This document shows positions 8,425-16,912 of a DNA stretch of 64,000 nt, one piece after another; the stretch's first letter is position 1, and every line of letters starts with the position of its first letter. Both the position numbers and the translations under genes were made by a program. The DNA is from JAHRAW01 sp965212085 (lineage in GTDB: Bacteria; Pseudomonadota; Gammaproteobacteria; Arenicellales; Poriferihabitantaceae), in assembly GCA_965212085.1 (NCBI GenBank), contig OZ243042.1, forward strand, positions 2,704,179 through 2,768,178, written 5' to 3'. A model generated the notes under the pieces. It was given only the letters and a program-made list of their open reading frames with translations, was not told where the DNA came from and searched no databases.

Positions 8425-9027
8425 ATGCTAGGTATCGACGAACTAGTAATCTTGGTGGGGATGGTTTCCCCGATTGTATTTAGCGCAGGCCCCACTAACT
8501 TGATGTGTGCTGCATCTGGCGCTAAATACGGAATTCGCAATTCCTTCCCGTTTGTTGTTGGACTGAATCTGATGGTATTCATTCCCGCCTTTGTTATAGG
8601 AATGGGAGCGGAAACTCTGTTTCGTGAATTTCCCGAAGTTTTCATTTTCGCGAAATATTTAGGCGCATTTTTTATTTTTTACTTAGCACATAAATTTTTC
8701 CGTTCAGGGGAATTAGAGAAAGGTAAATTAGAGGAAAATGTGCCTAGTTTATTGGATGGGATACTAGTCCAATTTGTCAATGTAAAAGGTTTAGCTTTGC
8801 TCATATTGCTCTATAGCCAAGTTACTCATGAAACTACGGGCGATGTTCAAATGGTTTTTATGCTTAGCATAATTTTAACGATTATGAGCGTTGTTTCTCA
8901 TGTAAGTTGGCTTTGGGGAGGAGCTTGGTTGACAAAAAAATTTGCTTCCCCACGCGCAATTAAATACCAAGGAAAAGTCTTTGGCTTTCTGTTGGCAAGT
9001 GTAGGGGTGTGGGTACTATTTAATTAG
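8425..9027 (+). CDS. LysE/RhtB-family amino acid exporter
   Basis: The 200-residue product is very hydrophobic with about six membrane segments. The N-terminal segment VILVGMVSPIVFSAGPTNLM carries the GP-containing loop typical of LysE/RhtB exporters, and NVKGLALLILLYSQV in the middle fits the family's second half. Length is usual for the family (about 200-215). Such proteins export amino acids or small derivatives through the inner membrane. It sits in AT-rich DNA with a divergent radical SAM operon to the right, so a product of that enzyme is a possible but unproven substrate. Confidence 0.8.
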   Translation: MLGIDELVILVGMVSPIVFSAGPTNLMCAASGAKYGIRNSFPFVVGLNLMVFIPAFVIGMGAETLFREFPEVFIFAKYLGAFFIFYLAHKFFRSGELEKGKLEENVPSLLDGILVQFVNVKGLALLILLYSQVTHETTGDVQMVFMLSIILTIMSVVSHVSWLWGGAWLTKKFASPRAIKYQGKVFGFLLASVGVWVLFN

Positions 9028-9147
9028 CTTATTCCAACTATTTAGCGTAAAATACAATCCTCATAATCGTGGCATTGAGTAAAATGTGATGCTAGTTATG
9101 AAAACATTCCTTCTAGTATATTAATGAGGCTCTTTGAGAATTAAATT

Positions 9148-9819
9148 ATGGCACTAACACATTTCTCCGTAATTTTCCCCCTATTGTGCGGATTAAGCTA
9201 CGTAGTAGCAGGTATTTCATTTTTTCTGGATTCGTCACATTCGACCACCCCAGGCTCCGAGGAATATTGGAACATATTAGCAGAAAGTGAAATTGCTCGC
9301 CAAACTTTTCTTATCGCATTTGCGTTGACAGGGATTTTTGCCTTAGGAGCAATCAAATCTATTCAAGAGTTTTTAGGATCCATAAAATCAAGTTTGCTTC
9401 ATTGGGCGTTTAGTTTGGGTTATTTAGGATATGCTGTTACGGCGGTTAATTATTTTCGTATTCTTGGAGGAGAATCCAGACGAGCTGTGGCCTACTCCAT
9501 CGGAAATGAAGCGACTCGCGATGCAATTGCGTCGTTTTCTATTGCGATAGATACACAAGGCTGGTTGATGTTTGGGGCGGTTGGTATATTCTTGGCGATA
9601 GTTAATGGCTTCGCTTGGAAATTACGAAGCTGGCCTCGATGGATATCCGGCCTAGGAATGGTGATAGCAGTGTTAAACGGTGTAGCTTGGTTCGGTTTGC
9701 TGACAAATCAAGGTTTGTTAGTTAATTTTGCCGCTGGAGTAGGCGGCATTGTATTAGGCCCTGTTTGGTGGGGGGGTATTGGTGTTGTCTTTTGGTCGCA
9801 TATTTCAAAAACAAAATAG
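9148..9819 (+). CDS. DUF4386-like multi-pass membrane protein
   Basis: The 223-residue product has about six hydrophobic segments, starting with FSVIFPLLCGLSYVVAGISF and ending near VVFWSHISKTK. The layout resembles DUF4386 integral membrane proteins, whose function is unknown; this is pattern recognition, not a secure hit. It lies 120 nt after the LysE-type gene on the same strand and converges with the minus-strand operon, whose last gene ends 10 nt further on. Its AT-rich base composition agrees with the rest of the island. Confidence 0.6.
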   Translation: MALTHFSVIFPLLCGLSYVVAGISFFLDSSHSTTPGSEEYWNILAESEIARQTFLIAFALTGIFALGAIKSIQEFLGSIKSSLLHWAFSLGYLGYAVTAVNYFRILGGESRRAVAYSIGNEATRDAIASFSIAIDTQGWLMFGAVGIFLAIVNGFAWKLRSWPRWISGLGMVIAVLNGVAWFGLLTNQGLLVNFAAGVGGIVLGPVWWGGIGVVFWSHISKTK

Positions 9820-9829
9820 CAATCTAACA

Positions 9830-10711
9830 TTATAAATTTTTGCCTCTATTTTTATGAATATGTTGCCAATCTTGTAATGCAATAACATGATTGAATAGAA
9901 TTGTTTTACGGAAAATGTCGCCTGGACCCATGAATAATGGTTGAAAAGGAAAGTCAGATAATTTGTTTACCTGCCCATCTTCTTTTCTAATCCATTGTGC
10001 AGTCACAACAACCCGCCCTCCTAACGCATAATAAACGATATTGAGGAAAGTATTAATAAGGCTTTTGAAGCACTTTATAGATTGATATAGCCATTTTGGT
10101 ACGGACAAGTTTGTCATTGTTACAAACTTTTTTGTTTTCTTCGCAACCGATGGAAAAAAATGGCGAGACAGCGAATATTCAATATCTACTTTTACTTCAA
10201 CCAATGCGGCAACTTCTACAATAAACCAAAGGCAATTACGATCAACCAAACGAAACGCCAATGCCCCTTGATCGCGATTAGCTTGCATATTCTCAATATG
10301 ACTTCGAACCTTCTGAAATTCCTGGGAAGTCAACGGAATGCTGGTAACACACTCATTCCAGCCGACACTATCATATTTATCTGGATTCAGTAGCATTCCG
10401 GGGAAAGTGAGGCCAGGAATATATTCAGGCGAAATTTGTGTACTTTCATCAGGGTAGAACCCGACACTGTATAGCTCCCCAAGTGGGGATATCAAACGTA
10501 TCCACGCATGCCCATGATCGGATACTAACGTAGGACTCTTTCCTTTTGAACCTGATACTAGTTCAAGAAGATAGGTTTTGGGGCGCTTCTCTAAAGGAAG
10601 CACTCGTGTTGCTCTTAAAGTTACCCAATTAGATGCTTCATAAATTTCCCCTGGGGTCTGACTGATTAATTTTTTTGCGAAGTATCGGGAAAAAGAAAAA
10701 TGCCATTTCAT
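9830..10711 (-). CDS. Putative permuted papain-fold (NlpC/P60-like) hydrolase
   Basis: Not a recognised named family. A conserved-looking histidine in DHGHAWIRLISPLGELYSVG near residue 95 is followed about 90 residues later by DRNCLWFIVEVAAL with a cysteine. This His-before-Cys order is the layout of circularly permuted papain folds (LRAT, DUF4105 and YaeF types), which act as amidases, acyltransferases or peptidases. There is no signal peptide. The gene starts 2 nt after the stop of the radical SAM gene; a GTG at 10735 would give an overlapping start and 301 residues. The close spacing indicates one transcript and probably a shared pathway. The catalytic role is an inference from two short motifs. 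Confidence 0.6.
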   Translation of the reverse strand: MKWHFSFSRYFAKKLISQTPGEIYEASNWVTLRATRVLPLEKRPKTYLLELVSGSKGKSPTLVSDHGHAWIRLISPLGELYSVGFYPDESTQISPEYIPGLTFPGMLLNPDKYDSVGWNECVTSIPLTSQEFQKVRSHIENMQANRDQGALAFRLVDRNCLWFIVEVAALVEVKVDIEYSLSRHFFPSVAKKTKKFVTMTNLSVPKWLYQSIKCFKSLINTFLNIVYYALGGRVVVTAQWIRKEDGQVNKLSDFPFQPLFMGPGDIFRKTILFNHVIALQDWQHIHKNRGKNL

Positions 10712-10713
10712 TT

Positions 10714-12090
10714 CTACAATACTGCTTCCTTCCACACTTTTTCGGCACCAATAGCTTCCCGCACGAAAGATTTATCCGAAACCACACAAATCTCGCGATT
10801 TTTAAACATCTCTAAAAATTCTTCATGTGACGCATTAAAATGGCAAAATTGTTCGCCGGATAAAATTGTCTCTTGGTCTAATTTATTCAAAGGGACTGTG
10901 CTTGAAACGAAAATAGATTCTTTGTCTCCCAACAAATTCCCATCGGTATCAAAATCAAGATAGCCACCCGGAGCAATTTGAACCAACGTAGAAGTAAAAC
11001 AGGCTGCAGTTTTAATGCAATCGATTTGAACACTAGGGTTAACTCGACCATTTGCGAAAACCCACGATAATTGATCCGGGAAGCTAAGCAAATAAATGGC
11101 AGACATCAATTCAAAGCGGCTTTCAAAATCACCAAACTGGAACCCCAACTCAAGACGGTTGTCGGTTTTCTCCGTTGTAATCGCATTCCAAGCCGGCATT
11201 CCAATAATAAGCGGCTGGACATGCCCGGAGTAGTGAGTCAAAAGCTTGTTACCGTGCATAATTGCTGAGAGGATATCGGCTTCTGTGTTATCAGCCAGTC
11301 CTATCATTGCCCCTAAACCTACTTGCAATCCGACCCTAACCGCAGACTCATTAGACTTGAGTCGTTCCAAAAAACCATTGCCATTACGAACAATACGAAA
11401 ATCTTTATCCAAACCTTTTGCTTTTGGCCCTGACGGAACATGAAAATTATAAAGCTCCTCGTTGTAGGTTTCCTGCCAAGTCAGCACACAGTCAAGACCT
11501 ATTTCTTTAAATTGTGCATAATGTTCTTCATGCATCGCCGTAAAACACATAGAAATACGGGCATCTGGATTGACGGCTACGGTTTCCTCTTTTAGTGCTT
11601 GAATCATGGGTGCTAAATCTGTCTTAAAGAATTTGAGATCATCTCCGCCTACAATTTCAAAATGACTAAACCCTTTGGCAGCAAGGCTACGGGCTTGCTT
11701 TCGAATAGCATCTACCGAAATTCGAGTGCGGACCATCTCTTTGTTATCTGCCCGCCATCCACAAAATTTACAGGTACTAGCACAGTAAGAGCTCGCCTCA
11801 ATAGGAACCATTGTTGCAACGTTGGCATCAAAAATTTTACTACGTAAAAGCCGTGCAGAATCACATACCTTTTGCGTTAATTGATCATCTGGATAATTTC
11901 TAATTAGATGTAGCAACACCGCTGACTCATCTAAATCTAAACCTTTTTCCGAGCGGCGCTCCATGAGTATGCGAGTGATCAAATCTTCTCTGGTCGATAT
12001 TTCTTTCAGTTTTGTAGCTGCACTGCTTAATTCCATCTCTGCATTACGGAACAGTGACAAATAAAATTCGTCTGTAATTCGTTCAATCAT
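10714..12090 (-). CDS. Radical SAM enzyme, ThiH/HydG/BioB-like
   Basis: The 458-residue product has a helical N-terminal region of about 110 residues, then EASSYCASTCKFCGWRADN near residue 120. Its C-x3-C-x2-C binds the SAM-cleaving 4Fe-4S cluster. LTWQETYNEELYNFHVPSGP near residue 220 resembles the QETY...HPSGPK region of the aromatic-amino-acid lyases ThiH and HydG, and GLQVGLGAMIGLADNTEADI fits the following barrel strand. Extra cysteines lie in the C-terminal part (CIKTAACF). Neither thiamine nor hydrogenase-maturation genes are nearby, so the substrate is unknown. A GGGAGG ribosome-binding site precedes the ATG, and a good promoter is at 12127-12155. Confidence 0.8.
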   Translation of the reverse strand: MIERITDEFYLSLFRNAEMELSSAATKLKEISTREDLITRILMERRSEKGLDLDESAVLLHLIRNYPDDQLTQKVCDSARLLRSKIFDANVATMVPIEASSYCASTCKFCGWRADNKEMVRTRISVDAIRKQARSLAAKGFSHFEIVGGDDLKFFKTDLAPMIQALKEETVAVNPDARISMCFTAMHEEHYAQFKEIGLDCVLTWQETYNEELYNFHVPSGPKAKGLDKDFRIVRNGNGFLERLKSNESAVRVGLQVGLGAMIGLADNTEADILSAIMHGNKLLTHYSGHVQPLIIGMPAWNAITTEKTDNRLELGFQFGDFESRFELMSAIYLLSFPDQLSWVFANGRVNPSVQIDCIKTAACFTSTLVQIAPGGYLDFDTDGNLLGDKESIFVSSTVPLNKLDQETILSGEQFCHFNASHEEFLEMFKNREICVVSDKSFVREAIGAEKVWKEAVL

Positions 12091-12126
12091 TTTATGTTCC
12101 TCCCGCTAGTTGAGTAACTGTACAAC

Positions 12127-12155
12127 AATATAACCCAGACTCACGTGCCCTTCAA
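12127..12155 (-). promoter_or_regulatory. Sigma70-type promoter of the radical SAM operon
   Basis: On the minus strand TTGAAG (12155-12150) and TATATT (12132-12127) are separated by 17 nt, and the radical SAM ATG is 37 nt downstream of the -10 box. It is divergent from the aapJ promoter about 175 nt away. Confidence 0.6.
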
Positions 12156-12328
12156 GTCCCCCGTGATTATGGCCTAAAACCTTGTGATTTTCTCATAAAC
12201 GTATGCTTTTTGGGTGTTCCAAGGGCCTAGGGACCCCTAATATGCAAGATAAAACTGTGGTATTTACCCCCTCGGATACTGAAAATAGTGCCAAATCGCT
12301 ATTTTTGGCCGAATTTTGGGCAAAAAAA

Positions 12329-12357
12329 TTGAATTTAGATGGTTTTTTTGGTATACA
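12329..12357 (+). promoter_or_regulatory. Sigma70-type promoter of aapJQMP
   Basis: TTGAAT (12329-12334) and TATACA (12352-12357) are spaced by exactly 17 nt. The aapJ ATG follows 45 nt later with GGAGG at 12389-12393. Confidence 0.65.
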
Positions 12358-12401
12358 CTCGCCTGTGTGTCTACAATTCTATCCTTATGGAGGATATACC
12401 G

Positions 12402-13430
12402 ATGAATGCCAAACATAAAATCGCAACAATCGCAGTTGCAGTTGTACTATCACTAGCCACAGTGGTGACTCAGGCCGCAACTATCGACGATGTCAAAGCA
12501 CGAGGTGAACTGAACTGTATTATCAATACTGGACTAGTCGGCTTCGCATCACCCGATGCTAACGGTCGATGGGATGGTTTTGATGTGGCTCATTGTCGTG
12601 CCGTAGCGGCTGCCGTACTAGGTGACCCTGACAAAGTGAAGTTTATCAACGCCACTGGCAAGACCCGCTTCACATTGTTGAACTCCGGCGAAGGCGATGT
12701 GCTGTTCCGCAACACCACCGAAACCATGAGTCGTGATGCTGATTTGAAACTCAGTTTCCTCCCTGTCACCTACTACGATGGCGCTGGTTTCATCGCACCG
12801 AAATCCTTGGGCGTAAAATCGGCGAAAGAGTTGGGCGGCGCTTCGATCTGCATCCAAACCGGCACCACCACAGAATTGAACCTATCAGACTACTTCCGGA
12901 AAAATGGGATAACTTATGAACCAGTGCCTGTTGAAACCAACGAAGAAGCACGCACCAACTATCTGGCCAATCGTTGCGACAGCTACATTGGCGATGCTTC
13001 CGCTTTGGCCTCCACGCGCGCTACTTTTGACAATCCGAAAGACCACATCATTCTGCCGGAAATCATCTCCAAAGAGCCGCTGGGCGGCGCCGTGCGACAC
13101 GGCGATGACGCATGGTTTGATACCGTTAAATGGATAATGAATGCACTTATTATCGCCGAGGAACTCGGCGTTACTCAGGCCAACGTGGACAGCCACGCCG
13201 CGTCAGCCGGCGACAATCCGAGCATCAATCGTCTGCTAGGTACCGAAAGCAACTTCGGCGCAATGATCGGCCTTGATAAGCAATGGGCGGTTCGTGCGAT
13301 CAAAGCCGTTGGTAATTACGGCGAATTTTTTGACCGTTACCTTGGCCCGAGCACGCTGATCGGGCTGGAGCGGGGCCTCAACGCATTGTGGACCAACGGC
13401 GGCATCTTGTACGCCGCACCGATTCGGTAG
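12402..13430 (+). CDS. aapJ: General L-amino acid ABC transporter, periplasmic binding protein
   Basis: AapJ/BztA binds a wide range of L-amino acids in the periplasm and delivers them to AapQMP. The ATG at 12402 has GGAGG 8 nt upstream and opens a Sec signal peptide ending near TQAATIDD. The mature protein begins VKARGELNCIINTGLVGFAS and contains GFDVAHCRAVAAAVLGD and RNTTETMSRD, all characteristic of AapJ. Four cysteines (LNC, HC, IC, RC) could pair. Total length is 342, normal for the family. It lies just right of an AT-rich island and its own 5' part is less GC-rich than the permease genes. A stem-loop follows the stop. Confidence 0.93.
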   Translation: MNAKHKIATIAVAVVLSLATVVTQAATIDDVKARGELNCIINTGLVGFASPDANGRWDGFDVAHCRAVAAAVLGDPDKVKFINATGKTRFTLLNSGEGDVLFRNTTETMSRDADLKLSFLPVTYYDGAGFIAPKSLGVKSAKELGGASICIQTGTTTELNLSDYFRKNGITYEPVPVETNEEARTNYLANRCDSYIGDASALASTRATFDNPKDHIILPEIISKEPLGGAVRHGDDAWFDTVKWIMNALIIAEELGVTQANVDSHAASAGDNPSINRLLGTESNFGAMIGLDKQWAVRAIKAVGNYGEFFDRYLGPSTLIGLERGLNALWTNGGILYAAPIR

Positions 13431-13453
13431 TCCGCACATAATGGGAACCTGAC

Positions 13454-13485
13454 GGGTGGCGGGGTAAAAGCCGCCGCCCGTTTTT
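13454..13485 (+). terminator. Intercistronic stem-loop with T-run after aapJ
   Basis: GGGTGGCGG (13454-13462) pairs over 9 bp (one G-U) with CCGCCGCCC (13471-13479), followed by GTTTTT. This is a textbook intrinsic terminator shape within the operon. It probably acts as a partial terminator or RNA stabiliser, giving more binding protein than permease. Confidence 0.75.
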
Positions 13486-13549
13486 GTGTTACAGTATGAT
13501 CGTTTCCAGTTTTCACTCCGCACCCCAGGTGTGCTGACCGACTCCTGAT

Positions 13550-14752
13550 ATGCAACAAGCCGACGCCATCCAGCGCAACACCCCGCAACGCAACGCCATT
13601 TCACGCTTGTGGAATGACAAGAAAACCCGCTCGGTGATCGTTCAGATACTCACCATGGCGGGTATTTTGCTGTTTTTCGGTTATATGGGGCGCAACGCGG
13701 TCGTGAACCTTGAGGCGCTCGGCAAGGATTTCAGTTTTGCTTTTCTCTGGCAACCGGCGAGTTACGACATCAATCAGTCGTTCATTGAATACAACTCCCA
13801 GTCGCCGCACATTCGCGCCACCGTCATCGGCATTATGAACACCCTGGCGATCGCCGTCGCCGGGGTCATCCTGGCCACCATGCTCGGCTTCCTGCTGGGC
13901 GTCATGCGCTTGTCCAAAAACTGGCTCACGGCCAAAATTTCCTACGTGTACATTGAGTACGTGCGCAACGTGCCGGTGCTGGTGCACATCCTCATGGTGC
14001 ACGGAATCCTGGTGCACGTGCTGCCCAACCCGCGGGACGCGGTCAACGTCGGCGACGGCGTGTTTTTGTCCAACCGAGGCGCGGCGGTGCCGAAACCGCT
14101 TTTTGAACCGTTGTTCTGGGTGGTGTTTGCGGTGATCATCGCCGGCATCGGCTTTGCCTTGTGGTTTCGCCAGTACGCGCGCCGCCGCCAGGATCAAACC
14201 GGGCGCGCGCTGCCGGTTTTCTGGATTTCCCTGGGCGCCATCATCGGCGCGCCGCTGCTGGTGTACTTCATCCTCGGCAGCCCCATCGTCTGGGAAATAC
14301 CCGAACTACGCGGCTTCAACTTCCAGGGCGGCTGGGTCCTGCGCCCGGAATTCATCGCCCTGTGGCTGGCGCTGTCGTTGTACACCGCCTCTTTCATCGG
14401 CGAAATCGTGCGCGCCGGCATCCTCGCCGTGGACTACGGGCAAACCGAAGCCTCGGCGGCGGTGGGTTTGAGCCGCGGGCGCACCTTGAATCTGGTGGTA
14501 ATCCCGCAGGCATTGCGCGTCATCGTGCCGCCGCTGACCAGCCAGTACCTGAACCTGACCAAAAACTCATCCCTCGCCATCGCCATCGGTTATATGGACA
14601 TCGTCGCCACCATCGGCGGCATCTCCCTCAACCAGACCGGGCGCGAAATGGAGTGCATGGTCATCGTGCTGGCGTTGTACCTGACCATATCCCTCACCAT
14701 TTCGGCGTTTATGAACTGGTACAACAAGCGCATCAAGCTGGTCGAACGTTAG
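13550..14752 (+). CDS. aapQ: General L-amino acid ABC transporter, permease AapQ
   Basis: Inner-membrane permease subunit of the Aap/Bzt polar amino acid importer. The 400-residue product has an N-terminal helix (ILTMAGILLFFGYMGRNAVV), a transporter domain starting NTLAIAVAGVILATMLGFLL, and the EAA loop EASAAVGLSRGRTLNLVVIP near residue 305 that docks to the ATPase. The long region between the first helices, with GVFLSNRGAAVPKP, is typical of AapQ/BztB rather than ordinary HisM-type permeases. The gene lies 119 nt after aapJ, beyond the stem-loop, and 38 nt before aapM. Confidence 0.93.
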   Translation: MQQADAIQRNTPQRNAISRLWNDKKTRSVIVQILTMAGILLFFGYMGRNAVVNLEALGKDFSFAFLWQPASYDINQSFIEYNSQSPHIRATVIGIMNTLAIAVAGVILATMLGFLLGVMRLSKNWLTAKISYVYIEYVRNVPVLVHILMVHGILVHVLPNPRDAVNVGDGVFLSNRGAAVPKPLFEPLFWVVFAVIIAGIGFALWFRQYARRRQDQTGRALPVFWISLGAIIGAPLLVYFILGSPIVWEIPELRGFNFQGGWVLRPEFIALWLALSLYTASFIGEIVRAGILAVDYGQTEASAAVGLSRGRTLNLVVIPQALRVIVPPLTSQYLNLTKNSSLAIAIGYMDIVATIGGISLNQTGREMECMVIVLALYLTISLTISAFMNWYNKRIKLVER

Positions 14753-14790
14753 CGCACAATCCGCCAATCACGACTCACGAACACAACATA

Positions 14791-15903
14791 ATGTCCGAGA
14801 CCCGATCCTACAAACCCGGAGAACATCCCGAACTGCCGCCGCCGGCCAACGTGCGCGGCTTGGCGGGCTGGGTGCGCGGCAACTTTTTGTCGTCGCCGTT
14901 CAACATCATCCTGTCCCTGGTTTCGTTGTGGTTTTTGTGGGTGGTGGTGCCGCCCGCCGTTGAATGGTTTTTTATTGACGCCGCCTACACCGGCGCCGAC
15001 CGCAACGAATGCCGGGCCAAAGCCGGCGGCGCGTGCTGGGCTTTCGTGAACGAACGACTGCGCTTGTTCACCTACGGGTTTTACCCGGCGGAAGAACGCT
15101 GGCGCGTCAACCTCTCTTTCGTGTTGTTGTGCCTGGCGCTGGTGCCGGTATTGTTTGATAAAGTCCCGCACCGCAAATACGGCCTCTACTATGCGGTGGC
15201 GTTCCCGTTCATCGCCGGCTGGCTGCTGATCGGCGGGTTCGGGTTGCCCGTGGTGCCCACCGACAAGTTCGGCGGCTTCATGCTGACCCTGGTCATCGGC
15301 GTCACCGGCATCGCGTTCTCGCTGCCCATCGGCATCGTGCTGGCCCTCGGGCGCATGTCCAAACTGCCCATCATCCACATCTCCTCGGTTTCTTTCATTG
15401 AGTTCATCCGTGGCGTGCCGCTCATCACTTTGTTGTTCGTGGCCTCCACCATGCTCAATTATTTCCTGCCGCCGGGCTCCACCTTTGACCTGCTATTGCG
15501 CGTGCTCATCATGGTAACGTTGTTCGCGTCGGGCTACATGGCCGAAGTGATTCGCGGCGGGTTGCAAGCCATCTCCGGCGGGCAGTTTGAAGCCGGCGAC
15601 GCCCTCGGCCTCAAATACTGGCAGGCGATGCGCCTCATCATCCTGCCCCAGGCGTTAAAAATTTCCATACCGGGCATCGTCAACACTTTCATCGGCCTGT
15701 ACAAAGACACCACGCTGGTCATCATCATCGGCCTGCTCGACCCCCTCGGCATTGGCCGCGCTTCGGTGGCCGACACCAAATGGGCCGGGCTTTCCACCGA
15801 ACTGTACGTTTTCGTCGCGGTGTTTTTCTTCATTTCCTGCTTTAGCATGTCCCGCTATTCGCTCTATCTGGAAAGCAAACTTGAAACCGGACACAAAAGA
15901 TAA
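14791..15903 (+). CDS. aapM: General L-amino acid ABC transporter, permease AapM
   Basis: Second permease of the Aap/Bzt importer. The frame is open far upstream, but that part overlaps aapQ in another frame; the ATG at 14791 starts MSETRSYKPGEHPELPPPAN, the usual AapM N-terminus with its PP-containing leader, giving 370 residues. The EAA loop GGQFEAGDALGLKYWQAMRL is near residue 270, and SVSFIEFIRGVPLITLLFVA marks the membrane core. It ends 15 nt before aapP. Confidence 0.93.
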   Translation: MSETRSYKPGEHPELPPPANVRGLAGWVRGNFLSSPFNIILSLVSLWFLWVVVPPAVEWFFIDAAYTGADRNECRAKAGGACWAFVNERLRLFTYGFYPAEERWRVNLSFVLLCLALVPVLFDKVPHRKYGLYYAVAFPFIAGWLLIGGFGLPVVPTDKFGGFMLTLVIGVTGIAFSLPIGIVLALGRMSKLPIIHISSVSFIEFIRGVPLITLLFVASTMLNYFLPPGSTFDLLLRVLIMVTLFASGYMAEVIRGGLQAISGGQFEAGDALGLKYWQAMRLIILPQALKISIPGIVNTFIGLYKDTTLVIIIGLLDPLGIGRASVADTKWAGLSTELYVFVAVFFFISCFSMSRYSLYLESKLETGHKR

Positions 15904-15918
15904 CGAGGTACTTTAGTT

Positions 15919-16713
15919 ATGTCTGAAACAGCCAACGCCAACCCCACAAACGCCACCGCCGCGCAAAACCCCGACGCGGAACTTGCCATCAACATCGTGG
16001 CCATGCACAAATGGTACGGCGAATTCCACGTCTTGAAAGACATCAACCTGGAAGTAACCCGCGGCGAGCGCATCGTCATCTGCGGCCCTTCGGGTTCGGG
16101 CAAGTCCACCATGATCCGCTGCATTAACCGCCTTGAAGAACACCAGCAGGGCGACATCATCGTTGACGGCGTGGAGCTCACCAACGACCTCAAAAACATC
16201 GAAACCATCCGCCGGGAAGTGGGCATGGTTTTTCAGCACTTCAACCTGTTTCCGCACCTGACGGTTTTGGAGAACTGCACACTGGCCCCAATCTGGGTGC
16301 GCAAAACCCCCAAGGCCGAGGCCGTGGAGGCCGCAATGAAATACCTTGAGCGCGTCAAAATCCCCGAACAGGCCAACAAGTTCCCCGGCCAGTTGTCCGG
16401 CGGCCAGCAACAGCGCGTGGCCATCGCCCGCAGTTTGTGCATGAACCCGCGCATCATGCTGTTCGACGAACCGACCTCGGCCCTCGACCCGGAAATGATC
16501 AAGGAAGTCCTCGACGTAATGGTCGAACTGGCCCAGGAAGGCATGACCATGCTGTGCGTAACCCACGAAATGGGCTTCGCCAAAACCGTCGCCAACCGCG
16601 TAATCTTCATGGACGTCGGCGAAATCATCGAAGAAAACACCCCCGACCTGTTCTTCGACAACCCCCAGCACGAACGCACCAAACTTTTCCTGAGTCAGAT
16701 ACTCAGTCACTAG
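15919..16713 (+). CDS. aapP: General L-amino acid ABC transporter, ATP-binding protein AapP
   Basis: Cytoplasmic ATPase that drives AapQM. The 264-residue product contains Walker A GPSGSGKST near residue 58, the Q-loop FQHFNLFPHLTVLEN, signature LSGGQQQR near 158, Walker B IMLFDEPTSALDPE near 178 and the H-switch CVTHEMGFAKTV near 213. The first 30 residues form a Gln/Asn/Ala-rich leader common in this subfamily. GAGG precedes the ATG by 10 nt. It is the last gene of the aap operon. Confidence 0.95.
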   Translation: MSETANANPTNATAAQNPDAELAINIVAMHKWYGEFHVLKDINLEVTRGERIVICGPSGSGKSTMIRCINRLEEHQQGDIIVDGVELTNDLKNIETIRREVGMVFQHFNLFPHLTVLENCTLAPIWVRKTPKAEAVEAAMKYLERVKIPEQANKFPGQLSGGQQQRVAIARSLCMNPRIMLFDEPTSALDPEMIKEVLDVMVELAQEGMTMLCVTHEMGFAKTVANRVIFMDVGEIIEENTPDLFFDNPQHERTKLFLSQILSH

Positions 16714-16775
16714 CGCAAACCGGGCAAAGCCTGCCCCTCTCCCCCGCACATACCCGCATTCAGTTTTGTGTTAAA

Positions 16776-16789
16776 ACAGGCGCGCCTGT
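16776..16789. repeat. 14-bp perfect palindrome after aapP
   Basis: ACAGGCGCGCCTGT lies between A-runs in the convergent space between aapP (+) and the alkA-like gene (-). On the minus strand it is followed by TTTTAAC, so it could be a weak terminator for the glycosylase gene 120 nt upstream. Confidence 0.4.
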
Positions 16790-16831
16790 AAAAAGTGTTC
16801 GTGTTCGGTTGGCCGGAGCATATTGAACTGA

Positions 16832-16897
16832 ATTCCCGAATGCGATGAAACAAACGGTTGCTATCGCTCCCTGGTTTTCTATCGTTCGGGAATGACG
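16832..16897 (-). repeat. Dispersed repeat, family A
   Basis: Complete copy bounded by ATTCCCGAATGCG and CGTTCGGGAATGACGG, with the shared core CTATCGCTCCC. It lies just before the 3' end of the alkA-like gene. Confidence 0.8.
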
Positions 16898-16912
16898 GTG
16901 CCGGACGCGAAA

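Noticed and set aside
12203..12418. Plus-strand frame of 71 codons in the aapJ leader
   Set aside because: It overlaps the aapJ promoter and start in another frame and has no ribosome-binding site or recognisable product.
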